Below are positions 41,020 through 49,472 of a stretch of 64,000 nt of DNA, in pieces (position 1 is the first letter of the stretch; the number at the start of each line of letters is the position of its first letter). The notes below the pieces were generated by a model. It ran no database searches. It saw nothing but the letters and a program-made list of their open reading frames with translations, and was not told the origin of the DNA. The position numbers and the translations under genes are program-made. Where the stretch lies: contig NZ_SZZM01000004.1 of assembly GCF_005281615.1 (NCBI RefSeq), positions 360,034-424,033 of the forward strand, read 5' to 3'. This DNA is from Rhodoligotrophos defluvii. GTDB lineage: Bacteria; Pseudomonadota; Alphaproteobacteria; Rhizobiales; Im1.

Positions 41020-41894
41020 GCCATATCGCCGAAGCCGAGCAGCGCGCGGATCTCGCTCGCCGTAACCCCGGCCTCCCTCAGCGAGCGCAAGCTCCGGTCG
41101 CCGGCGCTTTTCGAGAGCTTGCGGCCGGTCTCGTCGCTGATCAGGCGGTGATGGCAATAGCGCGGCTCGGGCAGCCCCAGCAGCACCTGCAACAGGCGGT
41201 GGACCGCGGTCGCATGGAACAAGTCCTGGCCGCGGGTCACGTGCGTAACGCCCTGCAATGCATCATCCACCACCACGGCGATGTGGTAGCTCACGCCGAT
41301 ATCCTTGCGGCCGAGGATCACGTCACCCCAGATCCGCGGGTCAGCCTGAACTACGCCTGTCTCGCCGAGAGGGCCGCTGCCGTCCTCCGCGAAGGTGAGT
41401 GGGCCGCCGGCCATCGCGAGAGCCCGTTCCATATCCAGCCGCAGCGAGAATGGTACGCCGCGCGCACGAAGCTCTGCTCTGTCGGCTTCGCTCAAATGAC
41501 GGTGCAAGCCGGGATAGAGCGGCTGCCCGTCCGGATCCGCCGGCCAGTCCTTGCGCCCTTCGACCGCGGCGCGGATCTCCTGGCGCGAAGCGAAGCAGGG
41601 ATAGAGCAGGCCCCTGGCTGCCAGGCGGTCCAGTGCCGCCCGATAGGTTGCCATGTGTTGTGACTGGCGCCGCGGCTCGCCCTCCCAGCTGAAGCCCAGC
41701 CAGGCGAGGTCCTCGATCGCTTGGTGCACATAGGAATCCTGGCAGCGGATGAAATCGATATCCTCGATGCGCAGCAGCACGCGTCCACCCAACGCGCGGG
41801 CGCAGCGGGCCGTGAACAGGGCGGAATAGGCGTGGCCCAGATGCAACGCCCCATTGGGGCTTGGTGCGAAGCGGAAGATCGGTGCAGCAGTCAT
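41016..41894 (-). CDS. gluQ: Glutamyl-Q tRNA(Asp) synthetase
   Basis: A 292-residue truncated class I synthetase-like enzyme. It has the HIGH-type motif FAPSPNGALHLGHAYSAL and the KMSKS-type motif GRKLSKSAGD, but lacks an anticodon-binding domain, which is the hallmark of GluQRS. It attaches glutamate to queuosine at position 34 of tRNA-Asp. RIEDIDFIRCQDSY and YPCFASRQEI match the family. It converges with the AEC transporter gene with overlapping stop codons. Confidence 0.93.
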   Translation of the reverse strand: MTAAPIFRFAPSPNGALHLGHAYSALFTARCARALGGRVLLRIEDIDFIRCQDSYVHQAIEDLAWLGFSWEGEPRRQSQHMATYRAALDRLAARGLLYPCFASRQEIRAAVEGRKDWPADPDGQPLYPGLHRHLSEADRAELRARGVPFSLRLDMERALAMAGGPLTFAEDGSGPLGETGVVQADPRIWGDVILGRKDIGVSYHIAVVVDDALQGVTHVTRGQDLFHATAVHRLLQVLLGLPEPRYCHHRLISDETGRKLSKSAGDRSLRSLREAGVTASEIRALLGFGDMA

Positions 41895-41983
41895 CTCGTC
41901 ATTGGCATATTGTTGAACGCCGCCGACAGGCGCATGATCGCTGCCTGCTTCGCATGTCTCAATTGCATCCTCCAGCCAAATCG

Positions 41984-42640
41984 ATGACCGACACCATTGA
42001 AACGCTGGATCACATCCGCGACGGCATCGCCGCCCTGGCCGCCAGGGAGCGGCGGTTCGGCGACATGTTCGCCGTCACCGGCATGCCGCCGCTGCGCCGT
42101 CTGCCCGGCGGATTTCCCGGGCTGCTCAGGATCGTGACGGAGCAGCAGCTGTCGCTGGCCAGTGCCGCGGCCATCTGGGCGCGCATGCAGGCGCGGCACG
42201 ACCCGCTCACGCCGGAACGGATGCTCGCCCTGGCGGACGAGGACTTCCGCGCCGTTGGCCAGTCGGCGGCCAAGATCAAGACGATTCGCGCCTTGAGCCT
42301 GGCGGTCGTCGAGCGCCGGCTCGATCTCGCCAGTCTGGACCAAGCGCCTGATGACGAGATCCGCCGGTCCTTGACCGCGGTCCCGGGGATCGGTCCCTGG
42401 AGCGCGGAGGTCTATTTGCTCGCCTGCCTCGGCCGGCCGGATGCCTGGCCTTCCGGCGACCTTGCCCTGCAGGTCGCGGCGCAGGCAGCCTTTGGCCTCC
42501 CCGAGCGGCCGGACGCCCGCGCTATGGCGCGGCTGGCCGAATCATGGCGGCCCTGGCGTGCCGTGGCAGCCAGGCTGATCTGGGCCTACTACGCCACGCT
42601 GAAGCGCCCGCTTGCTGCCCGTGCGGGAGCTCCCGCATGA
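41984..42640 (+). CDS. DNA-3-methyladenine glycosylase II (AlkA family)
   Basis: A 218-residue base-excision repair glycosylase. The HhH-GPD core is visible: LTAVPGIGPWSAEVYLLACL, followed by PSGDLALQVA with the catalytic aspartate. The N-terminal part (LRIVTEQQLSLASAAAIWARM) contains the family strand-swap segment. It removes alkylated purines from DNA. The start at ATG 41984 gives a usual AlkA length; an in-frame ATG at 41954 is an alternative. Its stop codon overlaps the start of the esterase gene (ATGA), so the pair is co-translated. Confidence 0.9.
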   Translation: MTDTIETLDHIRDGIAALAARERRFGDMFAVTGMPPLRRLPGGFPGLLRIVTEQQLSLASAAAIWARMQARHDPLTPERMLALADEDFRAVGQSAAKIKTIRALSLAVVERRLDLASLDQAPDDEIRRSLTAVPGIGPWSAEVYLLACLGRPDAWPSGDLALQVAAQAAFGLPERPDARAMARLAESWRPWRAVAARLIWAYYATLKRPLAARAGAPA

Positions 42641-43302
42641 TCGATGGGCCACGGCTGCTTCCGCTGGCCGGTGGCCGTCCGGAGCATTTGATTGTGATGC
42701 TGCACGGCTACGCGGCTGATGGCCGGCAAATGCTCAATTTCGCCAGGCAATGGCAGAACGGATTGCCGCATGCGGTTTTCGTCTGCCCAAACGCGCCCGA
42801 GCCGTGCGAGCAGTCGGATTTCGGCCGTCAATGGTTCCCGCTCACCCCTCCCAAGGCGCAGCAATACTGGCCGGGCGTAGAGCGTGCAGGACCCCTGCTC
42901 GACGCGTTCATCACAGATGCACTTGCTCGTTATGACTTGCTGGACGCGAGCCTCGCGCTTGTCGGCTTCAGCCAGGGCACCATGATGGCGCTGCATGTGG
43001 GCTTGCGGCGCAATCCGCCACGCGGCGGGCCGCCTGCAGGCATCCTCGGCTATTGCGGCGCCATGGCCGGTCCCGAGTTCCTCGGCGAGCAGATCACGTC
43101 CCGCCCGCCGGTCATGCTCATCCACGGTGATCTCGATGAAGTGGTGCCGGTGCAGGCCATGACGATCGCCGCGGCAGCGCTGACGAGGGTTGGCGTTGAG
43201 GTGGAAACCCACCTCTCACGGGGAATTGGTCACGAGATCACCGCGGACGGTCTTGCATTGGGGCTGCAATTCCTGCAGGAGAGACTGGCCGCGGCGCCTT
43301 GA
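42637..43302 (+). CDS. Alpha/beta hydrolase, phospholipase/carboxylesterase family
   Basis: A 221-residue serine hydrolase of the acyl-protein-thioesterase/carboxylesterase group. LIVMLHGYAADGRQMLNFARQW carries the oxyanion hole, LVGFSQGTMMALHVGL the nucleophile, LIHGDLDEVVPVQAM the catalytic aspartate and GIGHEITADG the histidine. The start overlaps the alkA-type stop codon. The natural substrate is unknown. Confidence 0.9.
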   Translation: MIDGPRLLPLAGGRPEHLIVMLHGYAADGRQMLNFARQWQNGLPHAVFVCPNAPEPCEQSDFGRQWFPLTPPKAQQYWPGVERAGPLLDAFITDALARYDLLDASLALVGFSQGTMMALHVGLRRNPPRGGPPAGILGYCGAMAGPEFLGEQITSRPPVMLIHGDLDEVVPVQAMTIAAAALTRVGVEVETHLSRGIGHEITADGLALGLQFLQERLAAAP

Positions 43303-43474
43303 TGCTGCCGCGGCAAAGAGCTACGAACGACTTGCGATCTAGACAGAGTCGCTTTCACAATACTGTCATACCAGATATAGTAAGTCGTGACGGTATGCTG
43401 CTGCTTCGAGCGGAATTATTCGCGGGGCCGGCGCCTGCTGGCCGGAAGCAAAGCAAGGCAAGGAGCGGATTTGG

Positions 43475-44035
43475 GTGGACGGCTTCGTCACATCACCGCA
43501 GAGTTACCCGGCGCTTGTGCTCAACGCCGATTTCCGCCCGCTGAGCTATTATCCTCTGTCGCTCTGGGCCTGGCAGGACGCGCTCAAATCGGTCTTCCTC
43601 GACCGCGTCAACATCGTCTCCTATTACGACCGTGTGGTCCGTAGTCCGAGCTTCGAGTTCCGGCTGCCCAGCGTTGTCGCGCTCAAGAGCTATGTCAAGC
43701 CGGCGCGCTATCCTGCCTTCACCCGGTTCAATCTGTTCCTGCGCGACCGCTTCACCTGCCAGTATTGCGGCGCGCGCGATGACCTCACCTTCGATCACGT
43801 GATCCCCCGATCCAAGGGCGGCCAGACCACTTGGGACAACGTGGTCGCGGCCTGCGCGCCGTGCAACTTGGCCAAGGGCGGCATGCTGCCGGCGCAGGCG
43901 CGCATGTGGCCGGCCCGCAAGCCGGTGCAGCCCACCGTGCACGAGCTGCACGCCAATGGCCGGCTGTTCCCGCCGAACTACCTGCATGAGAGCTGGCTCG
44001 ACTATCTCTATTGGGATAGCGAGCTGGAGCCGTAG
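43475..44035 (+). CDS. HNH endonuclease
   Basis: A 186-residue protein with a zinc-stabilised HNH fold in the centre: CQYCG and CAPCN cysteine pairs bracket the catalytic DHVIPRSKGG. The RFTCQYCGARDDLTFDHVIPRS architecture is the stand-alone HNH type widespread in alphaproteobacteria, of unknown physiological role; it is not linked to a restriction or phage module here. GTG start with AGGAG nine bases upstream. Its last 28 bases overlap the end of the convergent dsbB-like gene. Confidence 0.9.
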   Translation: MDGFVTSPQSYPALVLNADFRPLSYYPLSLWAWQDALKSVFLDRVNIVSYYDRVVRSPSFEFRLPSVVALKSYVKPARYPAFTRFNLFLRDRFTCQYCGARDDLTFDHVIPRSKGGQTTWDNVVAACAPCNLAKGGMLPAQARMWPARKPVQPTVHELHANGRLFPPNYLHESWLDYLYWDSELEP

Positions 44036-44526
44036 GTTTTTCTCGCGAAGGCGCCCCAAAGGGCGAGGCCGGCGATCACGAGCGAGATCAGGGCATTGTA
44101 GCCGGCGAAGGACAGGCCCAGGAAGCGCCACTGCGCATCGCTGCAGCTCGCGATCTGGGCGCGGCTCAGATCGGGCAGGACACTCCCGGATTGGCCGAAG
44201 CTGGTGTTGCCGGCGCAGGAGGCGGGCCCTGCCCACCAGCCCCACTCCACGCCCGCATGGTGCAGTCCCAGCCCGAAGCTCACCAGCATGATCAGGCCGA
44301 GCAGCACGAGACCCCCGCGCAACATCCGCTCCCGTGCCGGATGGCCTGCCATGGGCAACAGGGCAAGGCCGAGCGGAATCGCTGCGTAATACGGCCAGCG
44401 CTGCTGGTAGCAGAGCGGGCAGGGGACATAGCCGCCGATCAGCTGGAAGCCCCACGCGGCGGCAATGGTGAGGACGGCGAGCCCGAGGGCGCCGAGCAGG
44501 GCCATGCGGGGAGGGGACGAAGTCAT
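44008..44526 (-). CDS. Disulfide bond formation protein B (DsbB family)
   Basis: A 172-residue inner-membrane protein with four helices. The first periplasmic loop has the redox motif GGYVPCPLCYQQRWPYY; the second periplasmic loop contains ASCAGNTS and QIASCSDAQW, the cysteines that re-oxidise DsbA. It transfers electrons from DsbA to quinone. The start at 44526 (MTSSPP) matches family length; a longer frame to 44631 lacks support. It is downstream of the PhzF gene and overlaps the HNH gene end by 28 bases. Confidence 0.9.
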   Translation of the reverse strand: MTSSPPRMALLGALGLAVLTIAAAWGFQLIGGYVPCPLCYQQRWPYYAAIPLGLALLPMAGHPARERMLRGGLVLLGLIMLVSFGLGLHHAGVEWGWWAGPASCAGNTSFGQSGSVLPDLSRAQIASCSDAQWRFLGLSFAGYNALISLVIAGLALWGAFARKTYGSSSLSQ

Positions 44527-44650
44527 GCGAGCGATCCGGCCTGCGCGAACCATACAGGTTGAGGTGCGCGCACCATATCGCGAGCGCGCCGAAGGGCAAG
44601 CCGGAACGAGCCTGCCGCCCGCGCGCCGCACCGGATCGTGATCGCGCGGC

Positions 44651-45538
44651 CTAAACCGCCAGCGTGCCCCGGATCACCGGCACCACCGCGCCCCGCAGAT
44701 ATACGGACGTGGCGCGGCCATTCTCGATCATGGCGCTGAGATGGATCTGGCTCGGTCGGCCCATATCCTCGCCTTGGTGGATCAGCCACTCGTGCCGGCC
44801 ATTATCCAGGCTCTGGAATTCGCACAGGGCGCCGACAAGCGCGGCTGCGGCCGAGCCCGTGGCCGGATCCTCCGGGATGCCGACACCCGGCGCGAACAGC
44901 CGCGCATGGATCTCGCGACCATTGGTCCAGTCCGCCATGGTGAAAGGATAGACCGGTGGTCCCCAAGCCCGGCGGAACGCCGTTTCCCAGCACGCCGTGT
45001 CCACCCGGGCCCGGCTCAACGCCTCCCGGCTGGCCACGCGCACGAAGGTGAACGGCACGCCCGCCTCGAATCCCACCGGCGCGGCGATCACCTCCTCGGC
45101 GCTGAGGCTGAGCGCCGCGGCCGCATCGTTGACGCCCGGTGCCGTGCCCTTGGATGGTAATTTCGGCGCGGCGATGGAAGCCTCCATCAGGCCGTCCGGC
45201 CGCCGCCGCACCTCCGCGTGAACCGGACCGGCGGCGGTGTGCATGAGGAACGCGCCCTTGTCCGTATGCCCGTCCCGCGCGGCAATCACCGTGGCGGTGC
45301 CCACCGTCGGGTGTCCGGCAAACGGCAGCTCCGCCTTGGGTGTGAAGATGCGCAGGCGGGGCGCGCCGCTGCCATCGTCCAGGACGAACACCGTCTCGCT
45401 GAGGTTCATCTCGCCGGCAATCGCCTGCATGGTGGCCTGGGGCAGCCCCGAGCCATCCGAGAATACGGCAAGCGGATTGCCGCCGAACCGCTGCGTCGTG
45501 AACACGTCCAAGGTCACGAAGTCATACTCACGGGCCAT
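44651..45538 (-). CDS. PhzF-family isomerase
   Basis: A 295-residue protein of the PhzF/diaminopimelate-epimerase fold. FTTQRFGGNPLAVFSDGSGLP and NLSETVFVLDD hold the catalytic glutamate region, and TPKAELPFAGHPTVGTATVIA and GIPEDPATGSAAAALVGAL are family signatures. Only the phenazine-cluster member has a known role; others isomerise unknown small acids. It is on the same strand as the upstream hydrolase, PEP-mutase-like and cupin genes with short gaps and likely belongs to that operon. Confidence 0.9.
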   Translation of the reverse strand: MAREYDFVTLDVFTTQRFGGNPLAVFSDGSGLPQATMQAIAGEMNLSETVFVLDDGSGAPRLRIFTPKAELPFAGHPTVGTATVIAARDGHTDKGAFLMHTAAGPVHAEVRRRPDGLMEASIAAPKLPSKGTAPGVNDAAAALSLSAEEVIAAPVGFEAGVPFTFVRVASREALSRARVDTACWETAFRRAWGPPVYPFTMADWTNGREIHARLFAPGVGIPEDPATGSAAAALVGALCEFQSLDNGRHEWLIHQGEDMGRPSQIHLSAMIENGRATSVYLRGAVVPVIRGTLAV

Positions 45539-45563
45539 GTGCGTCAGCGTCCTTTGCTTTAGT

Positions 45564-46526
45564 CTAGGAGGTCCGTCCGGCCGGGCTCAGGCCGGCGCCG
45601 CAGATGTCTGAAGGATGGGCCGCACCAGTCTCGGCGCCGAATGGGCGGCCTGGCCAGGGATTGACCGCATCCCGCAGCCACAGCAGCGTGTCGAGCCAGA
45701 AGCCCGCCTGGTGCCGGGAGTGGAAGAGACCGAAATGGCCGATCTGCTCGAGTCCATAGTCGGCAGGCCGCAGCAGGACGTCGGTTTTCCGGGCATTGCG
45801 GTAATAGGCGAGGCCGCGGGCGATCGCGCGCGGCGTGCCATATTCGTCGTCGCTGACCGCAACGGCCAGGATCTGCGCCTTCACCGCGGCGAAGCGCCCG
45901 AGAATGATGTCGCGTCGTTCCGGTGCGTGGCTGAGCTCCATGCGTGCGCGCCGGAAGCTCCATTCATTGGCGACGCCCGCCGGCAGGTCTTCGAGCCAGC
46001 CGAGCCGCTTTCCGGGGAAATAACCGCACAAAGCGGTGACGGCCGGCATGAACAGATGCCATTTGAGGAACATGCGCGTCCGCGCCTTGCGCGCGTAGTC
46101 GGGCCAGTAGGCATATTGTGCCCCGACCGACAGCATCCGCTCGATCATGCCGGCCGATGGGGCAAGGCCGGGCAGGAAGCCGCCGATGCTGTGGCCGACC
46201 ACCAGCAGCGGCCCGTCCGCATCCAGATCGCGCATGAACCCCAAGGCCGCCTCGAAATCGAGCTCGCCCCAGTCGCTCCAGCGGTATCCGCAGCCGCGGA
46301 GCCGCTGTGGACGGGAGGCGCCGATGCCGCGATAGTCGTAGGTCAGCACCGAAAAGCCGTGCGCCGCCAGGAACTGCGCATAGCGGTGGTAATACCGGGC
46401 GAGCACGCCGGTCGCCGGATTGATGATGACGCGGCCGAGCCGGCGGTTGCCCGGTGGCGCCCAGAGCTCCCCGCCCAACGACACGCCGTCCGCGCAGGAA
46501 AGCCGGACCGAACGAGGCTCGCTCAT
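45564..46526 (-). CDS. Alpha/beta hydrolase
   Basis: A 320-residue serine hydrolase of the serine-aminopeptidase-S33-like group. LTYDYRGIGAS gives the oxyanion strand, LLVVGHSIGGFLPGL the nucleophile serine, and the late LEQIGHFGLFHSRHQAGFW the histidine region. The start shares bases with the stop of the PEP-mutase-like gene (TGATG), so it is translationally coupled. Its place between that lyase and PhzF suggests a shared pathway, but the substrate is unknown. Confidence 0.87.
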   Translation of the reverse strand: MSEPRSVRLSCADGVSLGGELWAPPGNRRLGRVIINPATGVLARYYHRYAQFLAAHGFSVLTYDYRGIGASRPQRLRGCGYRWSDWGELDFEAALGFMRDLDADGPLLVVGHSIGGFLPGLAPSAGMIERMLSVGAQYAYWPDYARKARTRMFLKWHLFMPAVTALCGYFPGKRLGWLEDLPAGVANEWSFRRARMELSHAPERRDIILGRFAAVKAQILAVAVSDDEYGTPRAIARGLAYYRNARKTDVLLRPADYGLEQIGHFGLFHSRHQAGFWLDTLLWLRDAVNPWPGRPFGAETGAAHPSDICGAGLSPAGRTS

Positions 46527-47326
46527 CACCGGAACGCGGCCTCCGCCGCCTGCCGATAGGCGAAGCTCCCGCGATCCTTGATCCAGCTGGCGGCATTGAC
46601 GAAGGCGGCTTCCGCGGTCCGCGCCAGGGCGCTGCCGAGGCTGATCCGCGCCACGCCGGCCTTGGTCAGATCATCCACCGTGAGGCTGGGCGCGCCGATC
46701 CCCATCAGCACGTTCACCGGCTTGTCGACCGCCTGGCACACCTCCTGAATGGCCTTGTAGCTCGGCAAACCGGGCGCGAACAGCACGTCGGCACCGGCCG
46801 CCTCATAGGCCTTCAGCCGCCTGATCGTATCCTCCAGGTCGGGCCGGCCGCGCAGAAAATTCTCGGCGCGGGCGGTCAGCACGAAGTCTCCTCCGCTGGC
46901 GCGCACCGCCGCCACAGCCGCCCGCACCCGCTCGACCGCAAGCTCGAACGGATAGATCTTGTCCTCCGCCGGGCCGCTGTAATCCTCGATCGAGGCGCCG
47001 GCGAGACCGGTGGCGATCGCCATGCGGATCGTCTCGGCGCAGGTCTCCGGATCATCGCCGAACAGATTCTCGAGATCCGCCGAAACCGGGAGATCCGTTG
47101 CCGCGACGATCGCCTGCGCCACGGCGAGGCTGCGGTCGCGCCCCACCTCGCCGTCGGCAACCCCCAGCTCCATGGCGATGCCGGCGCTGGTGGTGCCGAG
47201 CGCTTCGAAGCCGAGGCGCGCCAGCTGCTTTGCCGAGCCGATATTCCAGGCATTCGCCATCACGAAAGCCTGCTTCTGGGCGTGCAGTGCCCGGAATTGT
47301 GCAACCTTTGCCGCCTGAGTGGCCAT
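46526..47326 (-). CDS. Isocitrate lyase / PEP mutase family protein
   Basis: A 266-residue TIM-barrel C-C or C-P lyase-like protein. FRALHAQKQAFVMANAWNIGSAK at the start, GRDRSLAVAQAIVAATDLPVSADLEN in the middle and AGASIEDYSGPAEDKIYPFE are typical. The DLE region binds magnesium. Relatives include oxaloacetate decarboxylase, carboxyvinyl-carboxyphosphonate phosphorylmutase and 2-methylisocitrate lyase; the lyase cysteine motif KKCGH is absent, so decarboxylase or lyase action on a 2-oxo or 2-hydroxy acid is more likely. GGAG lies eight bases before the ATG at 47326. Confidence 0.88.
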   Translation of the reverse strand: MATQAAKVAQFRALHAQKQAFVMANAWNIGSAKQLARLGFEALGTTSAGIAMELGVADGEVGRDRSLAVAQAIVAATDLPVSADLENLFGDDPETCAETIRMAIATGLAGASIEDYSGPAEDKIYPFELAVERVRAAVAAVRASGGDFVLTARAENFLRGRPDLEDTIRRLKAYEAAGADVLFAPGLPSYKAIQEVCQAVDKPVNVLMGIGAPSLTVDDLTKAGVARISLGSALARTAEAAFVNAASWIKDRGSFAYRQAAEAAFR

Positions 47327-47344
47327 GACCAAAGCTCCGAGAAG

Positions 47345-47812
47345 TCAGTAGGGTGTGCCGTCCTTGTGGTGAAAGCGCCAGGCGCCTTGCTCGCGCACCG
47401 CAACGATGTCGTCCGCGGGATACGCCACCTCGTCGCCCTCCGTCCTGTCGCCGATTTCCAGATAGCGCACCGGCGCCGCCGAGCGGTTCTCCAGGTGGTG
47501 GCTGACGCCCCCGGCCTTGAAGCCGGCGCACATACCCGGGCGCAGAACGGTCTCGACCGGGCCGGTCACCAGCACCGCCTCCCCCTCCAGGATATAGACG
47601 AACTCGTCCTGGCGGCTGTGCCGGTGCTGCAGCGCCGAGACAGCCCCGGGTGCCAGCTCCGTCAGGTTCACGCCGAAATTGCTGAGGCCGAACAGGTCGC
47701 CCAGCGGCCGCTTCACCCGGCCCTTCATGCGGGAGGCGAACGGCTCCGGGTAATTGGAGGGCTTGCTCCGCGGCGCCGCCTCTGCGGCCTCTATGGCAAT
47801 GGGACAATCCAT
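47345..47812 (-). CDS. Cupin-domain protein
   Basis: A 155-residue single-domain cupin. The first cupin motif is HRHSRQDEFVYILEGEAVLVTG and the second is GVSHHLENRSAAPVRYLEIG; together they give a metal site with two histidines, a glutamate and a third histidine. The class includes dioxygenases, isomerases and transcription-linked sensors. The start at 47812 follows GGGGAGG; the longer frame to 47884 runs into the TTGTATCA operator sites. It is the first gene of the operon leading to the PEP-mutase-like gene 18 bases later. Confidence 0.86.
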   Translation of the reverse strand: MDCPIAIEAAEAAPRSKPSNYPEPFASRMKGRVKRPLGDLFGLSNFGVNLTELAPGAVSALQHRHSRQDEFVYILEGEAVLVTGPVETVLRPGMCAGFKAGGVSHHLENRSAAPVRYLEIGDRTEGDEVAYPADDIVAVREQGAWRFHHKDGTPY

Positions 47813-47875
47813 CCGACCCTCCCCGACATCGCATGCCAGCAGGGTAAGCCGGATTGCATTCCCTGTCGAGAGGTA

Positions 47876-47924
47876 TTGTATCAATTGAACCGCAGAAGGT
47901 GATACAAATCTGGCATATGTATCA
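47876..47924. promoter_or_regulatory. Three TTGTATCA-type regulator sites before the cupin operon
   Basis: TTGTATCA (47876-47883), TGATACAA (47900-47907, reversed) and ATGTATCA (47917-47924) are spaced 24 and 17 bases apart, 64-112 bases upstream of the cupin start on its promoter side. Near-identical octamers occur at the start of the neighbouring MocR-type regulator gene. This looks like the operator set for that regulator. Assignment is from repeated sequence and position. Confidence 0.6.
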
Positions 47925-47953
47925 CTGCGCGCCCAAGGCGTCTTCCGCCCGGG

Positions 47954-49312
47954 TTAGATGATCGCCTCGTCCGGGTTGTCGCGCAGCTCGGCCACCGTGC
48001 GCAGCGCCCGCTCGAGATCGGCGCGGCGCGGCGGCGCCATCACGCAAAGCCGCACCCCGCCTTGACCCTGCCCGCCGATCGCCGTCGCATCCGGCGGTGT
48101 CAGCCGCACGCCGCGCTCGCTGGCGCGCCGGGCGAGCTTCTCCGCATCCAGCAGCGGCATGGGCAGCCAGATATGCGGGGCGCCTTGCGGCATGGGCAGA
48201 TGGTCGAGATGGAGGATCGTCCGCGTGAGCTGCGCCCGCTGCCTAGCTTCGCTCAGCAGGATCTTCGCCACGCTCTCGTGAATGCCGAGCTCCAGCATGG
48301 CGCAGCCGATCTCCAGCGCCAGGGGGGCTGCACCCCAGATCTGCGCGCGCAACCGCCGGGCAAGGGAAGACCGGCGCTCGGCGGGCGGCGCCAGCACGCC
48401 GACCCGCGTCAGCGGGCTCAAGGATTTCGACAGGCTGGTGACGTAGTAGACGCTGTCCGGCGCCATCGCCTTGTAGGTCATCTCGCCCTTGGCCGCATAG
48501 AGGCTGTAGATGTCGTCTTCGACGATGAACGCTCCGTGCTTGCGGCACACCGCCATGATTGCGCGCCGGCGCTCGTCGCCCGTCTCGAAGCCGAGCGGGT
48601 TTTGGCAAACGGGCGTCGTATAGACGATCCGGCCGCCCGTCTCCGTCAGCACCCGGTCCAGGGCATCGGGCAGCATTCCTTCCCCGTCATGGGCGACTGG
48701 GGCCAGGGTCATCCCCAGATCGGCCGCCGCCGCAATGGCGCCCGGAAAGGTCGAGCCTTCCGTCGCGATCACCTCCGAGCAGGACTTGAGATCCGCGAAG
48801 GCCAGGTAGATCGCGTGCTGCGCCCCGACACACAGCAGAATCTCGTCGGGGCCGACCTCGAGGCGCGTCCGCGACAGCCACCCGGCCATCACGGTCCGCT
48901 GGTCGGCCGTGCCGCGCAGATCCGCATAGCCGCCATTCGGCAGGCTGGCGGCCTTGCGCACGGCGCGCTCGGTCGCGGCGAGAAATGCGCTCTCCTCGAT
49001 GATCGGCGGCGGGCCGTTGATGGTCAGGTCCACCACGCCGCCTGGCACCGCGGTGGCCTCGCTGGCATTGATGAAGGTGCCGCGGCCGACCTCCCCGCGA
49101 ATGATGCCGCGGCTGCTCAGGAGGTCGATCGCGCGGGTAACGGTTCCGATCGCCACCCCCGCCTGCCGTGCCAGCTCGCGGTGGCTGGGCAGCCGATCCC
49201 CGGGCCGGTAGATGCCTGATGCGATCAGCCCTTCGACGGCCTCGGCCACCCGTTCGTGTAGTGGCGCCATGCTCTCCGGCAGCAGGAGCGGCCTCGTCAT
49301 TGTATCGTTCAC
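47954..49312 (-). CDS. MocR-type regulator (GntR helix-turn-helix fused to aminotransferase)
   Basis: A 452-residue fusion. Residues 12-80 are a GntR-type winged helix (SGIYRPGDRLPSHRELARQAGVAIGT, then VTRAIDLLSSRGIIRGEVGRGTF). The rest is a type I aminotransferase fold with VEDDIYSLY, YVTSLSKSLSPLTRVGVL (PLP lysine in SLSKSL) and GAQHAIYLAF regions. MocR proteins use PLP or an amino-acid adduct as the signal and activate or repress adjacent genes. The start is GTG at 49312, or ATG at 49300. TTGTATCA sites overlap its start and lie upstream, so autoregulation is likely. It is encoded next to the cupin operon on the same strand. Confidence 0.92.
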   Translation of the reverse strand: MNDTMTRPLLLPESMAPLHERVAEAVEGLIASGIYRPGDRLPSHRELARQAGVAIGTVTRAIDLLSSRGIIRGEVGRGTFINASEATAVPGGVVDLTINGPPPIIEESAFLAATERAVRKAASLPNGGYADLRGTADQRTVMAGWLSRTRLEVGPDEILLCVGAQHAIYLAFADLKSCSEVIATEGSTFPGAIAAAADLGMTLAPVAHDGEGMLPDALDRVLTETGGRIVYTTPVCQNPLGFETGDERRRAIMAVCRKHGAFIVEDDIYSLYAAKGEMTYKAMAPDSVYYVTSLSKSLSPLTRVGVLAPPAERRSSLARRLRAQIWGAAPLALEIGCAMLELGIHESVAKILLSEARQRAQLTRTILHLDHLPMPQGAPHIWLPMPLLDAEKLARRASERGVRLTPPDATAIGGQGQGGVRLCVMAPPRRADLERALRTVAELRDNPDEAII

Positions 49313-49349
49313 TGAGCTCTCCGAGAGATTGGCATCGGAAATTGTATCA
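49300..49349. promoter_or_regulatory. Two TTGTATCA-type sites at the MocR-type gene start
   Basis: TTGTATCG (49300-49307) overlaps the start codon region and TTGTATCA (49342-49349) lies 42 bases upstream, matching the octamers in front of the cupin operon. They also lie in the region upstream of the divergent glutathione transferase gene, so that gene could share the control. Confidence 0.55.
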
Positions 49350-49472
49350 CGCGGAGGTCGTAATGGCCAAGACAGGCCTGTTTCAGACCCGCCGGCCCTT
49401 TGCGTGCCGGTCCGGAACGGCTACAGGTGAGCATCAACATCGCGGCCCAGGTCTTGGTCGAGGGGGTAATGC

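Noticed and set aside
43303..43474. RNA gene or riboswitch before the HNH gene
   Set aside because: No stable stem pattern or known motif is visible; it is ordinary spacer.
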